Position numbers and translations under genes: made by a program
Shown: one piece after another, positions 12,780 to 23,734 of the stretch
Layout of the letters: the number at the start of each line of letters is the position of its first letter
Position numbering within the stretch: position 1 is the first letter of the stretch
The notes under the pieces: generated by a model
The model's database searches: none
The model's input: the letters and a program-made list of their open reading frames with translations, nothing else
What the model was told of the DNA's origin: nothing
NCBI GenBank assembly: GCA_001632425.1
Contig: KV425595.1
Location: 62,001 to 126,000, forward strand
Source: Neolentinus lepideus HHB14362 ss-1
Lineage: Eukaryota; Basidiomycota; Agaricomycetes; Gloeophyllales; Gloeophyllaceae
Reading direction: 5' to 3'
Length of the DNA: 64,000 nt

Positions 12780-13537
12780 GGTTATTGGAGTCGGTGTGGC
12801 TGCGTCTGTATGGCGATCGTATTCACTGCTCGGTATGAGGCAGTGAGGGCACTGGGTGAAGGAGGAGCTGTGTCTGTGTCGACGAGAATCTGGACAGCCT
12901 CGAGGAGCGCCATTATATACAATCCCGACTGGGGAAGAGAACGGATTAAGTCACCCCATGAGCCCATGACCAAGGTCCTGGAGCGCGGTCTTTGCACCCA
13001 AGTCGGGCCAACTCATTTCCTGGCTGTGACGGCCTGGTCTGCGTTTCGTGAACATTCGGTTCCAGAGATGCTCCAGCTTTGGTTTGTCAGACGATTCCGA
13101 TTTCCACAAATACCGACATTCTCCGTTTGAGTACGCCATTTGTCGGACCGAGCACCGACTTGATGTTCTTATTCATTCCAGGCGTGGATAGTAAGGTCAA
13201 AGCTTGTCCAAGGAGTACCAGTGACTGGCCCTATGACACGTGACGTCCTCGATGACGGAGTTTCAAAACCTTGTTTCTAGACGAGCCCGATATGGGATAC
13301 AATTAGCCATATATAGTAGTGGACAATGCACTGCTAATTACCTTTGCAGTCATCCAACCCGCCGAGGTCAATCGTATGGCCGTTACAATATTGATGCGAA
13401 ATTCCCCTACGACCGGACCATCTCGCGTCTCGCGATGTTTCAGCGCGCCATGACCCGAGCCCACGTCGGCCGTTAGTCTGCTGTCGGAATATTATTACAA
13501 AGAGGATGAATATGTTAGACAAATTCGAGAGCAAATC
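12780..13537. other. Upstream region of the opsin-related gene
   Basis: A 758-bp stretch with the heat-shock element at 13045-13057. Short frames on both strands have no recognisable content. No RNA gene is seen. Confidence 0.45.
13045..13057 (-). promoter_or_regulatory. Heat-shock element upstream of the opsin-related gene
   Basis: The bases TTCgtGAAcaTTC make three perfect inverted 5-bp units of the Hsf1 consensus. The site is 266-278 bp upstream of the ATG at 12779, and the only gene start it could plausibly serve is that opsin-related gene. Yeast HSP30 is stress-induced, which fits. Confidence 0.6.
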
Positions 13538-13553
13538 TCACTCGTGGCACAGT

Positions 13554-14000
13554 CTATCCGGTCTTCGTATGCAACGTGTCTGCTGTCCTAGGTGTACCAG
13601 GAGCCGCATTAGCCCAGGAATTCGCAAGAACGTGTGCTGGGCCCTCGGAAGGAGTAATCGAGAATGATCGAGGCGTAGGTAATCTTCGGCAAGGACCGGA
13701 ATGCGGTGTGAGGAAACTGTCCGAAGACCCAGATTCGGATTGAACATGTATTCCAGATCCTTCCACTCGTAGCTCTCGAGGTCTCTGTGTATTCCTCGTG
13801 AGCGTTCTGCAGCTGAGTATCGTACGACACGGCCCATGCGGCGATTCCGCGGAACACCTTGGCCCCACGGGGCTTCGTGCTGTTTTCCGAATCGCTGCAA
13901 ACCCATCCTTAATACGCGTAAAGTTAGCATCACGGACATATACGCAATACATACCCCTCTTCGACTCCCACCGTGACCTGATACGAACAGTCCTAGACTC
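13554..14000 (-). pseudogene. Probable decayed protein-coding relic, frame-shifted
   Basis: Three minus-strand frames each hold a protein-like segment, and they follow one another in order. One frame has CVYVRDANFTRIKDGFAAIR (about 13890-13960). The next has VFRGIAAWAVSYDTQLQNAH (13800-13860). A third has YEWKDLEYMFNPNLGLR and ILAEDYLRLDHSRLLLPR-like sequence (about 13630-13770). No GT-AG introns of normal size join them cleanly. This suggests a once-intact gene with frameshifts, of a family I do not recognise. It could instead be a live gene with unusual splicing. Confidence 0.35.
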
Positions 14001-14413
14001 GCACCCATACGTTACTCAGGGTACGCCACCTGGACATGCAATTCAGTCTTCGAAGCTCTTCATTTACACGGGACCCATTTTAGCTGCAGTACCAGAAGGT
14101 TCCACCGGATCTCATAGCCGCGCCGAGCGCACAGGCAGTTTGGTGACCTAATAATGCTGGTGCGAATACTGTGCCTAGACACGTTCGTCACTCCTTGGAC
14201 TCTCGAAAAGACTCGAGTCCTCCGTCCGGTACCGTCTCGAGACACACTGAATCCTGCAGGCTTCACGATCACCTCACCATCTCCATCGGATCTGAGCCTG
14301 ACAAATCATAATGCAGCGATCGTGACTCACCTCCAGCGCCGCAGACGTTTGCTCCGACTCTGAGAAACATTAGAGTTCAAGACGAACCGGTGTTTCAAGG
14401 CTGCCCGTGACCC

Positions 14414-14423
14414 AGTCCGCATT
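14414..14423 (+). repeat. Left target-site duplication of the MULE-like element
   Basis: AGTCCGCATT, identical to 14982-14991 on the other side of the element. Confidence 0.8.
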
Positions 14424-14981
14424 AGAGTTCCGTTATTAACCGATATTTTTTAACCAATGGTTAATAACCGGTTAATTAACCTGATTAATTAACCGGTTAT
14501 TAACAGGATGTCGCGGCGGGCCCTGTTAATTGACCTGATATGTAGGAAGTGTAGTCTCTGGGATACCTGCAAGAGACCTGGTAGACCATACATTATGTGT
14601 GTACTGATGCAGCAGAGAGGGATCTGACGACGAAGATTCAGAGCTTCCTCAGCCACCGCCAAGCTTTGGGAAAATGTGGCTCGTATACGGTATTGGACCT
14701 CTGCTTCAATATGAAGTCCCTTACCCTGCTCTACCATCTGTCCGATACGCCGTGAATCAAAATCAAAGCTGCCCCCGTGGATCATCTGGTGTGAATAAAA
14801 CATCAGTCGCAGCTCGTAGCTCTCACAGACACTTGTTGGAACACTTTGTATGTGGTGTTGCAATTTAATTACGTAAATATATATATTCAGTTAATAACGC
14901 GTCAATATCCCAGTTAATAACTGCCCCTTCGGATGACCTTAACCGGTTAAGAACTCACCAAGGAGTTATTCACGGAACTCT
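14424..14981. mobile_element. 558-bp non-autonomous DNA transposon (MULE-like MITE)
   Basis: The ends are inverted: AGAGTTCCGTTATTAACC at the left and its partner AGAGTTCCGTGAATAACT read inward from the right; the first 10 bases match exactly and 15 of 18 overall. The element is flanked on both sides by the same 10 bases, AGTCCGCATT (14414-14423 and 14982-14991), a perfect target-site duplication. A 10-bp duplication points to a Mutator-like transposase (usual 8-11 bp); hAT elements make 8 bp. The inside is AT-rich with repeated TTAACCGGTTAA motifs and a large palindrome. The longest internal frame (14489-14863, minus) starts at a non-ATG codon and resembles no transposase, so the element needs one supplied from elsewhere. 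Confidence 0.8.
14460..14504. repeat. Perfect 20-bp inverted repeat (hairpin) inside the element
   Basis: Left arm 14460-14479 (GTTAATAACCGGTTAATTAA) is the exact reverse complement of 14485-14504; five bases, cctga, lie between. Related TTAATAAC and TTAACCGGTTAA motifs recur at 14431, 14891, 14914 and 14938. They may be subterminal transposase-binding repeats. Confidence 0.85.
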
Positions 14982-14991
14982 AGTCCGCATT
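14982..14991 (+). repeat. Right target-site duplication of the MULE-like element
   Basis: AGTCCGCATT, identical to 14414-14423. The exact match suggests an insertion that is not very old. Confidence 0.8.
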
Positions 14992-15128
14992 GAAATAAGC
15001 AAGCAATCCGCTGCACGACGAAAGTAATATGGCTGTAATCTCGGGACGGCAGGTGCATATAGCTAGGTGAATGGTCACAGCACCTTCGTTACTCATCGTA
15101 CAAACCCCACCCCTGCGTATAAAAATCG

Positions 15129-15775
15129 CTACCCCGCCAACTCTTCCAGCTCAGCCAACTCCTCCGGCGTAAGCTCCATCTGCGCATGTCTCGACGGCTC
15201 GTCGTCTTTACGCGAGGGTTGGCGTACCCGCTCGTCTTTGATCATTCTATGTAGGTTACGATGTAAGAGAGTGGTGAGCTCAACGGTACGGAAGGAGCGC
15301 ACCGATTATCCTTCCTCGGATCGTCGGCCTCGACGCCAACAAAAGCCTGCGGCGTCTTCGCCTCGATGACCTACCACCACCACCGCCCCGCATCAGCCCA
15401 CTTCCATATTCTAAATCCCGAGACTCACATATTTATTATCACAATGCGGGCAATGCTCGTCCGCGTCCTCCCACTCCTCGGGGCGCGCCGTGTCCTTCCT
15501 AAACGCCCTCTTGCACGCCTTGCACAGCATCGTCAGCTCCGTCGCGCGCCGCAGCTTGTGGTCGGGGCGCGCCTCCGCGTGGCACTGCGCGCAGTCGAAC
15601 CACTGGCGGCAGCACGGCGCGCGGATGGAGACTTGCGCGTTCAGGACGTGTTTGCTGGGGTTTCAGTCGGGAGGATGGATGGGAGCGCGGTTCATGATGA
15701 AAGGGAACGCCAGAGGTTGTTTGTTAAGCGTTAAGCAAAATCCGCGATGCAGGAGAGGGCTGGTACTGACCACAT
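15129..15775 (-). CDS. CHY-type zinc-finger protein (Hot13-like)
   Basis: Exons, minus: 15771-15775, 15429-15654, 15303-15370, 15129-15246; 138 residues. After splicing it begins MCKHVLNAQVSIRAPCC and continues RQWFDCAQCHAE, LCKACKRAFRK and CPHCDNKYV. These Cys and His residues form the zinc-binding CHY fold. Family members include yeast Hot13, a zinc protein of the mitochondrial intermembrane space that helps the Mia40 oxidative import relay; localisation here is unproven. The tail is acidic (ELTPEELAELEELAG). Exon 1 is only 5 nt (ATGTG) and the first Cys codon is split by a 116-bp intron. All phases agree. Confidence 0.85.
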
Positions 15776-16064
15776 AGCGGGGCGAGGACAAGGTGGAGGC
15801 GGCAGCTCGGCTCTTGCCGGTTCAATGATCAATGTGGCGGGCAGAAAAACATTCACGGCGGTGAAGCTTTGAAGGCTTCGTTGTAATGGTTATATTACAA
15901 GATAAATAACCAAAAGCATCGCGAATGAGTACATGAAAATTACAATATGCAAGAACGATAACGGTGGTGATAGTACACGAGTCGATCCGGCAGTTTGCAG
16001 GAACACTCAGCTTTTCAAGTTTCAGGGCGCACAAGCCTAGCTCATCAGATCTACCAAAAATTCA

Positions 16065-17701
16065 TCAGTGGCTTAGAGCGCAGGAAAAAACAGATGACGC
16101 TGGCTGACCAATAGGCGACGTATAGCTGTGCACCAAGCGGTTGTACTTCGACATTCCCTGGTTGTGCTTCTTCAAATTCCGCTCGGACAGCCGCTCGACG
16201 TCCCACGGCGCCGGAGGGTCAGGTTGCCTCCGGTTGGGCGAGAGCGGGGGCAAGACGATGTCTTGCTTAATCTGTGTCTGTGCTGGCTCAGAGTCCCACG
16301 GGTTGAACCCAGCGGGCTTGCTGTGGTAGTGCGCGTACGGGAGCGCGTACACCTCCTCGTCGTGGGTCTCATCCTTGAGGTGCGTCTGCCCCAATTTGTT
16401 GTGTCCCGTGCCGCCGCCGCCGCTGTAGGAATGCGAGTCCGAGCGCCCCGTCCGCGCGCTCTTCTTTGCGTCCTTTACTTGGATCTCGGCTTCGATTCGG
16501 CGGGGAAAGAATATCTATTTCGAATCCGCCGGGAATCGATGTGAGTTTGCAGGCGAGGGCCAGAGAAGAGAAGGGCGATACTCACGACAAGCGTCAGCAT
16601 GGAGGATATCGTACACCCCACGCCCGCCAGCACCGCCAGCGTGTCTATTGGCGGTTTATTCATATTCTCTGTGTCGTCACTACGAATGGAGGAGCAAACG
16701 CACCCGTTACGACCCTGTGGATGGGATGACATCAGCTCGGGCGCCCAAGTTATTTACGGTCGCGACCATCACTCACATGTTCTCATTCAGGTGCTGGTGC
16801 GGTCGCATGCCGTCAAAACCGAGGATAAAGAGGGGCGCCACGAATATGAAGCGGCATATGACTCGGAGCGTCTGGAAAAGTACGTGTCAGTTGAGCTCGG
16901 AGATGGCGCGGTGAATCGAAGCGCACGTTCAGCTCGTGGAACTTTGTCAACCGGGCTACTGTGGCTATGTCCGCGCCTTCATTTCGCTGGGGGACTATTA
17001 GCGGTGCCACAAGACTCACCGAAGATGCACATACCAAATTTTGCAGGAGTGAAGGGAACTTCCACCTTCATCCGCTCATCAGCCTGCAGAACCGACGAGA
17101 CATCACGCAGAACACGCACAGAACCGGGACGAATAAAAAGGTCAAGGCAAGACTGCCCAGGCTCCCAGCCAAGAACGAGGATGCCTCGCACTAACAGGAA
17201 TAGCCATCATTTTCAGCACGCACGATGTGCTGAGGAAGATGTGGATTACCTTGGGGAGATTGTGGCGAGTAAAGATTGTCACTAGCGGCATGTATATTAC
17301 GGCGGCGAGGGAGCCGACCGTCCACGTGCGGAAGTACCAGCTTCGGAACCAGTCTTGTTGCGTTGTGCGCGCGTTGACGAGGAAGAGCCAGAAGCACAGC
17401 TCTACGGTGGCGAAAGTTAACAATCAAGTTAGATACCTGGCACAAGCATAGTTCTACCTTCCAAGTGCGTCACCCTGAAGAAGCGAACGTCAGAGGTGGT
17501 GTCGTGGGGCGAGCAGGGACGAGTGGAACGCACATCTCAAGGCTCCAGCCGACCGCGAAAACCAAATACAGTGGAAATATCAGGTCTCGGTCGGATTGGG
17601 GCCAGAGCTCGTAAGGGGTTGGCATGACTATCGCGGAGAACTGTCAGGATCGTTCCGATGTCGATGGACGGATGTTGGTGCTTACCTCCGTGTCCTGGCA
17701 T
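16065..17701 (-). CDS. Conserved fungal multipass membrane protein, function unknown
   Basis: Exons resolved at the 5' end, minus: 17686-17701, 17534-17627, 17458-17474, 17250-17401, then one ending at 17190. Further exons run to the stop at 16065. The spliced product starts MPGHGVMPTPYELWPQSD and continues WSLEMVTHLEELCFWLFLVN and SWYFRTWTVGSLAAVIYMPL. Further helices lie near CEASSFLAGSLGSLALTFLF, FIFVAPLFILGFDGMRPH and LAVLAGVGCTISSMLTLV. About six or seven helices are followed by a long charged, Ser/Pro/His-rich cytosolic-type tail. I recognise this as a widespread uncharacterised fungal membrane family, but no enzyme motif is seen. Exon limits between 16800 and 17130 are uncertain. Confidence 0.7.
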
Positions 17702-18541
17702 GTAAGTGAAGCCCTGTCTGTATTTGATGATGCAGAAGCCGAGCGAGTATATGGCAATTAATGGTATACATAGTAAGTAGGAGTACTAAACGGAAATCGC
17801 GGTCATTTCACTTGTTTCATGGAGACACTCGTTTGAAACATACTGTCATGACGCGTTTAAACGCCCCAGAGTATGGCCCACTGCTCCATCTATAAAGCAA
17901 ATTGTAGCCTGCTCTCTTGACACCACCGACTCGGATCGAGGAACACGATCGATACTCACCTTACACACTTGAATCGATCAAACGACCAGAGATGGAAGAC
18001 GAGAAACGCTCCCGACTGCACCGATTGCAGCAATGAGCTTTCCAAATTCCCGCGCAGTTAGAGCGATAGTGCCAACGCACCAAAAATGACAATATGGTCC
18101 ACACCAGATAAGTTGCGGGCGATGTGTGCGACATCGGCGGCAACAAACAAGACTCGAGAGGGGAAGGGGGTCGCGCTGCGCGGAAACAGTAACCTAGTAG
18201 CTCTGCGTTCTAGTTTAAGGGACATATAACGCCGGCCTGTTTTAAAACTGGCGACTCGCTGGTGTGCTGGGAGCCGTGGATTGATGGGTTTGGGTTGATG
18301 GTAGATGAAGCGAGCATGTGCTTGGCTGCCCCCTTCGCTTTGGGGGCCATCATGAGATTCCACTATATTTGCGGCGATCTGAGTTTGTGATTCCCCACCT
18401 GGTCTTGGATGCTATAAAAGTATGCACTGGATGTAAAGCTCGGCTGTTGCACCTCTTTGAATGGATGAGCGCTGAGTTACTGTTGATACCCCCAGTATCT
18501 GGATATACAGTGAAGGGCACTGCAAGCTCCACTTGACGGAT
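17702..18541. other. Divergent intergenic region, nothing recognised
   Basis: This 840-bp gap lies between the start of the membrane-protein gene (minus) and the Yar1-like gene (plus) and must hold both promoters. No TATA box at a convincing distance, RNA gene or repeat is seen. Confidence 0.45.
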
Positions 18542-19293
18542 ATGTCCGGCGATCAATCAATCACAGCCGCAGGAGAACTTAAGCTTCGCACGCTAGCCGA
18601 GCCAGGGCCGTCCAAAAACTCAAATTCAGATCTGTCACTTTCTCGCTCCATGTCAGGCATTACAGACGAAGAAAAAGACGAGCTCCTGCTCTCCTGCCGC
18701 TATGGCGACCTCAACGACGTTCAAGAGTTTGTCAAAAAGCACGGGCAGTCAGCGCTCGCTGTCCGTGACGAAAACGGGAACACGATCTTGCACATGGCGA
18801 GCGGTAATGGTCATATAGGTGAGTCTCATCTTACCCTCCATATGTTGATCAATATCTGATGTACGAAAGATATCCTGTAGAATTGCTCGAATACGTGCTA
18901 CCCTTGGTGCCACCATCGCTTCTGTCAGCACAGAACGAATCAAAATCGACGGCGCTACACTGGGCGTGTATCAACTCACATCTGCCGGTGATACAGAAGC
19001 TCGTGCAGTTTCCGAATGGACCTGGTGTCGATCTGATCGATATCAAGAACGCTGCTGGGCGGTCTCCGCTTGCTGAGGCCGAAATGGCCGGATGGTACGA
19101 AGGTGCAAAGTGGCTGGTGCAGGTGATGAACTTGGATGATGGTGCTGCAAAGGAAGATGAAGAGGAGGCAGTTGTCGAACCGAGCGCCCAAGATATTGAG
19201 GTGGAGATTCAAGATGCGGATGGTCAGATTGCGCGGATGAGCATTGCTCACCCAGATCAGGCGCTCCCACCAGGTGAGTCCACGGCCTCATAA
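18542..19293 (+). CDS. Ankyrin-repeat protein, Yar1-like
   Basis: Exons 18542-18818 and 18881-19293; 229 residues. Ankyrin units include LLLSCRYGDLNDVQEFVKKH, GNTILHMASGNGHIELLEYV and STALHWACINSHLPVIQKLV, then a last unit with NAAGRSPLAEAEMAGWYEGA. Size and the final AEM-type unit match yeast Yar1, a chaperone that shields ribosomal protein Rps3 on its way to the nucleus. The C-terminus is acidic (EDEEEAVVEP). The intron acceptor at 18880 is chosen because it gives GHIELLEYV; the nearer AG at 18869 leads to a stop. Orthology to Yar1 is likely but ankyrin proteins are easily confused. Confidence 0.8.
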
Positions 19294-20161
19294 CTCTGAT
19301 GGTGAGTGGTATAAATAATCGCCTGATAGTATTCGAATCACAGTCGTCGTATCATATAGATCCCGTATTGCGATGAACGTGGGCATCTCCCATGATGATA
19401 ATGTGATGTCTTCATCACCATACACGCGTGTATGAGCCTCCTCAAGGGTATATGATCTCTGGACTGACTGATCAATTCTATGCTACAGTTATTCTGCGAG
19501 CACATTAAAATACTAGATATTGATGTTGCATCTCTATTGCCCTAATGAGTGTCAATCGCTGTAAGCCCGTCAAGGTGAACAGCAATAGCCCCACTGTCCT
19601 CCTAAAGGCCTCTCATGTGCGAAAATTAACAGCAAGTCACACAATTGTTGTAAGATCAGAATATATATATTGCAAACCGCACAGTAAGGTACATACAAAG
19701 AGAAAACGAAAATCCATCAGACAAGTACCCAACTCGCTGGCTCTCGTCCAAGTCCTCTCGCGAAGACCCAGAGCAAAAAGCCAAAACGTCCTCGAACCTT
19801 TCCGGAGAAAGGCATGTTCTCAGTCATACGAGCGGGCACCGAAATCATCGAGTGGATTTGAAGGATGTGGCATGTGTAAACATGCGAGACTCGAGTTAGT
19901 ACCTATAAAATAGATCCTAGCTGAGTATGTTCTAAGGAAACAGAAAAGTTGGACGGCCTCCTTATATATTTTTGGGGAGACGTTAGGGCCGGCCAAAGCG
20001 CGCACGTGCCAGTGGGTCCGTGCGCCGTCACGTGCACATTCGCACGTATATCGAGCGTAATGGTTCGCGATGTCGACGCGTCCCATACGTGTTCCCTCTT
20101 TCCTCCTGCGATACTCCTCTCCGCGTTCCCCTCCTTCCCCTCTTTTGTTCTCCTGTCCAAT
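19294..20161. other. Intergenic and promoter region of the repeat-bearing orphan
   Basis: 868 bp. A TATA-like stretch (tatatatttttgg) lies near 19963, about 200 bp before the chosen start. A pyrimidine-rich tract at roughly 20095-20160 directly precedes the ATG, a common fungal promoter/UTR feature. A short plus frame at 19545-19913 has no recognisable content. Confidence 0.45.
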
Positions 20162-23100
20162 ATGTTTCCTATTATTGCCATAGTGGTGTCTGTGGTTTTC
20201 TATGCGCCGTACATATTTCATTTCATTACAAGTCCAGTGGACTCCTTTCGCGATGCTGGTCGCTTCGTCAAGACTATCACGGGTCGACAACGGGTTCCTA
20301 CCTTGGAAGCAAGCCCTCTGGACCATCGCAACCAATCAACTCTGGTGGAATCTGAATCGGAGCCATTGCCATCGGTTGTGGAAGTTGAACTTATTCCGAA
20401 CGAGTCCGATTCGGCCATCCCTAGGGCCTTGGATAGGATCCTCGAAAAGATTCGCAAGAGCGACTTTGCTGAGCGGCGCCTTTGCCTGGTCAAACTGGAC
20501 CACCAAATTGGCCGTCTTGCGGATTCTATCTCGTCGAAATTTACGGACGACCCGTCGCGGGCCGCATATACCCTCTTTACTGGCGTCCTGTTCGCAGTCT
20601 TCTATGCTGTGCTGGCTGGACTCTTGATTTGGGCTATGCCAAAGGCTGTGGTTCACCGTACGAGGTCGCGGTCAACAAAGCGGAAGGCTATGAAATCCGG
20701 AAGAGCGCGAGCCAAGACTACGCTCGCTGAATTTATTCCTGCTCCAACGTCTGGCGTGGCGGACGATACTGTCAGTCAGCTCATGCCTTCCGGCAGTGCC
20801 TCTGCTGCCTCTGAGTCTGGTGACACTACGGCTTGCGATTCACCGGTCTCGTCCAAAGTGGCTCCGTCTGATCAAGCAAAGGATGTATATGCATACCGCG
20901 TCCGACTGCCTTCGCCTCGATCTCCGAAAACTCAAGCGATCAGTAAACGTCCCTCTACCGACATCGCCATTGCTTGGGACGCCGAAGAGGACTTTGAGCG
21001 TATATTCCATGCTGATTTCCAGACAGAGTACTTGAAGTCGCTTGGTTTGGAACTTCCTCCAGCTATGCCGTGTGTGAGACCTGTACTCGACGTAGACTCT
21101 GGTCTTGAGAGCACTCCTGCACTGAAGAAAGAATCTGCGCATGTGAAGAAGGCGCTTCGTCGACCTAGCTCTGGTGCTTCCAAGCTGTCTCTCAGCCCCG
21201 CAGTCAAATTCAAGTGCGAGCGGCCCGCTAGCGACAGCCCGCTTTCTACGAGAGTCTTGCATTTTGGCGTCCATAGTCCTCCTGTAGGGTTTGAATTTCA
21301 ATGGCCATCGGTTTCTACGGCCCTGCAGTTTGGTGTGAAGACCGAAGATGATACGGCCGGGTTGGCGAGGACGGATCCGTCGCTCGGAGAGGATGGCAAG
21401 CCTGGCAATGTTGTGCACCTGGAGTGCGGTGTTCAGTGTGACGCTGAACCTGCAGAAAAGGCGTTTGTGGTGGCGTCTTCTGTTACGACTGGTGATTGTC
21501 AATCCTCTGTCGCCCCTAGTCGGTCGCAGGTCGGGAGGACGCTCCGTGCTGATCTGGCCCCGAGAGTGGATTTTACGGAAACTACGGTTCCGGCGTCTTC
21601 TGGCAGTATTGAACTACCTGTGCCATCTGCTGCCAATGAGGAATCACCGCTCGCGATGACGGTTCCCGCTATCCAGGTCCAGGAAGCGGCGTCTAAATTC
21701 CCAATAGTCGAAGCGGACTCTGCTGTACCCTCGTCTTGTACTCTCGCTGAACCCTCTCTGTCATTGGTTCCCTGTCGATCGCAGGTTGGAAGAACGCTCC
21801 GTGCGGCCCTCGCTCAGAGAGTGGAGGGTACGGAAACTGAGCTTGCGGAGTCTTCGGAAGCTGTGGATGCCTCTCAGGCATCTACTTCCAGTGACGAAGC
21901 ACAGATTGCGACGATGCTCGTGGTCTCTAAGACACGGGATGCGAACTCTGTGATGGCCGAGGCTCTTCCGTCTTGTGGTTCTACTGCTCCCTCTCAGTCG
22001 ACTGCCCGTAGTGCACAAGCGCCGCTCGCGACGATGTGCTCTGTCAACCAGGTTGAGGAAGTGGACATCAAGTCCCCGGCACCTGATGTCGCGGACGCCT
22101 CTCCACCATCTGCTCCTGGTGATGAGGCGCATGTCCTTACCACCGCCCCTCAAGTACAGGAAGCGGAGGGGAAGACTGCGTCAGCGGTCCACCCTGCCGT
22201 CCGGACTTGCGAAGCGGAATCTTCGGAACCCACTATGCCGGCGTGTTCTTCGGTTTCTACTGATCGCACACCATCTTTTGTTCCTAGTCGGACGTACATT
22301 GGGAGGACGCTCCGTGCCGCGCTAGGGCGGAAGGTGGAGCGTACGGAGGATAAGGCTACGAGGTGTTCTGCTACTTCGACTCTCTCACCCATCCCGAGTG
22401 CGATGGAGGTGGAATCGGTGGCAGTTGGTCCTTCTCCAGTTGTGGCGACTGTGGCTACTTCTCAGATTGGGGAAGCGATATCTACGGAAACTGAGACATC
22501 GACGTCTCTTGGATCCAGCGACGGTTCTCAGTTCTCAATTGTCGTTAAGACACCTCTGGCCGCCGCAGCGCCGTTTCCTGCTGCTCAGGCTAAGGAAGTG
22601 AGAAACACGGCACGTGTGCCAAGCATAGCAACTTCTACTGGTCGTCAGACACAGGAAGTGAGATCTGCTGGAGCCAAGCCTCCGACGTCTTCTGGTTCCG
22701 CTGGGCCCTCTCAGTTATCTGTTCCGAGTAGATCGCATACTGCGACGACTTACCTTGACGCTCTGAATGGAGTAATCGAATCTATGAAAAGTATGTCTCC
22801 AGTCCCTACCGTATCCACCAATGTTTCGCAGTCCTCGGCTACCAGTGGTGACCATGTGCAGTCCGTGGCGACGCTCCCTGCCAATCAGACTCGGGAACGG
22901 AAACCTACAGTGACCAAGATCGCTCGCAAGTCGAGGCCTCGTGGCATGTCCGTAGCCCCTTGTCTTGCGTACAACCGGGCTGTTGTGCAGGACGATGACG
23001 CTGACCCCGCGCAAGATGATCTTCCTCATGCTAATGTCAGGGACCTGGTCGCTGACTGGGATAGCCGTGTGATCATGGAGAAAATGAGGTGAGTTGCTTT

Positions 23101-23734
23101 CACTTGGCACAATGAACTGCTGAGTATTCATTGCCTCTAGGGCGAAGAGCATGATCCCGGTTCGGAAGCAGGTCGATTGGTCGGATGAGCAGGGGAGTCC
23201 CCGTAGTCCTAGGTGGGCTACATTCACCCAAACAGCTGATGATGCGGATCCTATGCTCGAACAGTACGTGACTTTGCCTTACCTTACTATCTTTACTAAA
23301 CGTCTTGTAATATTAGGAGGTTCGGCTCGCACAGTCGCTCGCACACCACTCCGGCATCCCCGACCCTCGAAACCTTCCAGCCGGACGTGTATGTCGTTCC
23401 AGCTCGTCGCACTGCAGCGGAGTTGGAGGGTTCAAAGAGCGTTGGCTTCGAGAGGCATCCTTATGGTCCAGATGCCCATGCCGGCACCAGCTGGCTTGGC
23501 CGCGAGAAAGTGAAGAAGAAGCGTTCTCAGCGGTTATCCTCTTGTCCTCTTCCGAATGTCATTGCCGCTCAGGCAGGAAAGCGCGAGATGGTGAATCGGA
23601 GGAAAAGTTGGGGTGGCTTCGCTCGGCGTTTGAGCGATTGTGAGCGAGAATTGGACGGTGCGCAGCCAGTCAAGAGTCCTGCGCTCCTGTTACCCTCTGC
23701 GGCTTACGGACATGCATCTTCTCGATTTGCATAA
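20162..23734 (+). CDS. Repeat-containing Ser/Pro-rich membrane-anchored orphan protein
   Basis: Exons 20162-23088, 23141-23263, 23317-23734; 1155 residues. No known domain is recognised. A hydrophobic start (MFPIIAIVVSVVFYAPY) looks like a signal anchor, and a second helix lies at residues about 136-162 (TLFTGVLFAVFYAVLAGLLI), followed by Arg/Lys-rich sequence. The rest is low-complexity Ser/Pro/Thr/Ala. A unit PSRSQVGRTLRAALAQRVE.TE occurs at 21509, 21768 and 22280, with a worn copy at 22723. Between them a shorter motif like VQEA/QTRE recurs. The C-terminal exons are basic and more ordered (PDVYVVPARRTAAELEGSKS, SWGGFARRLSD). Upstream in-frame ATG 20059 is possible; 20162 is preferred because of the CT-rich leader. 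Confidence 0.75.
21509..22790 (+). repeat. Degenerate tandem protein repeat region within the orphan gene
   Basis: Four copies of a roughly 70-bp coding unit start near 21509, 21768, 22280 and 22723. The first three share SR.Q/Y.GRTLRA.LA.RVE.TE. Spacing is 259, then 512 (two times 256), then 443 bp. This suggests an original repeat unit of about 256 bp that has since drifted or lost one copy of the motif. Confidence 0.6.

Noticed and set aside
14489..14863. 124-codon minus frame inside the DNA transposon
   Set aside because: It starts at TTG, has no DDE-type motif and no recognisable family, so it is not called a transposase.
16599..17285. 228-codon plus-strand open frame
   Set aside because: Antisense to the multipass membrane protein gene and without family resemblance.
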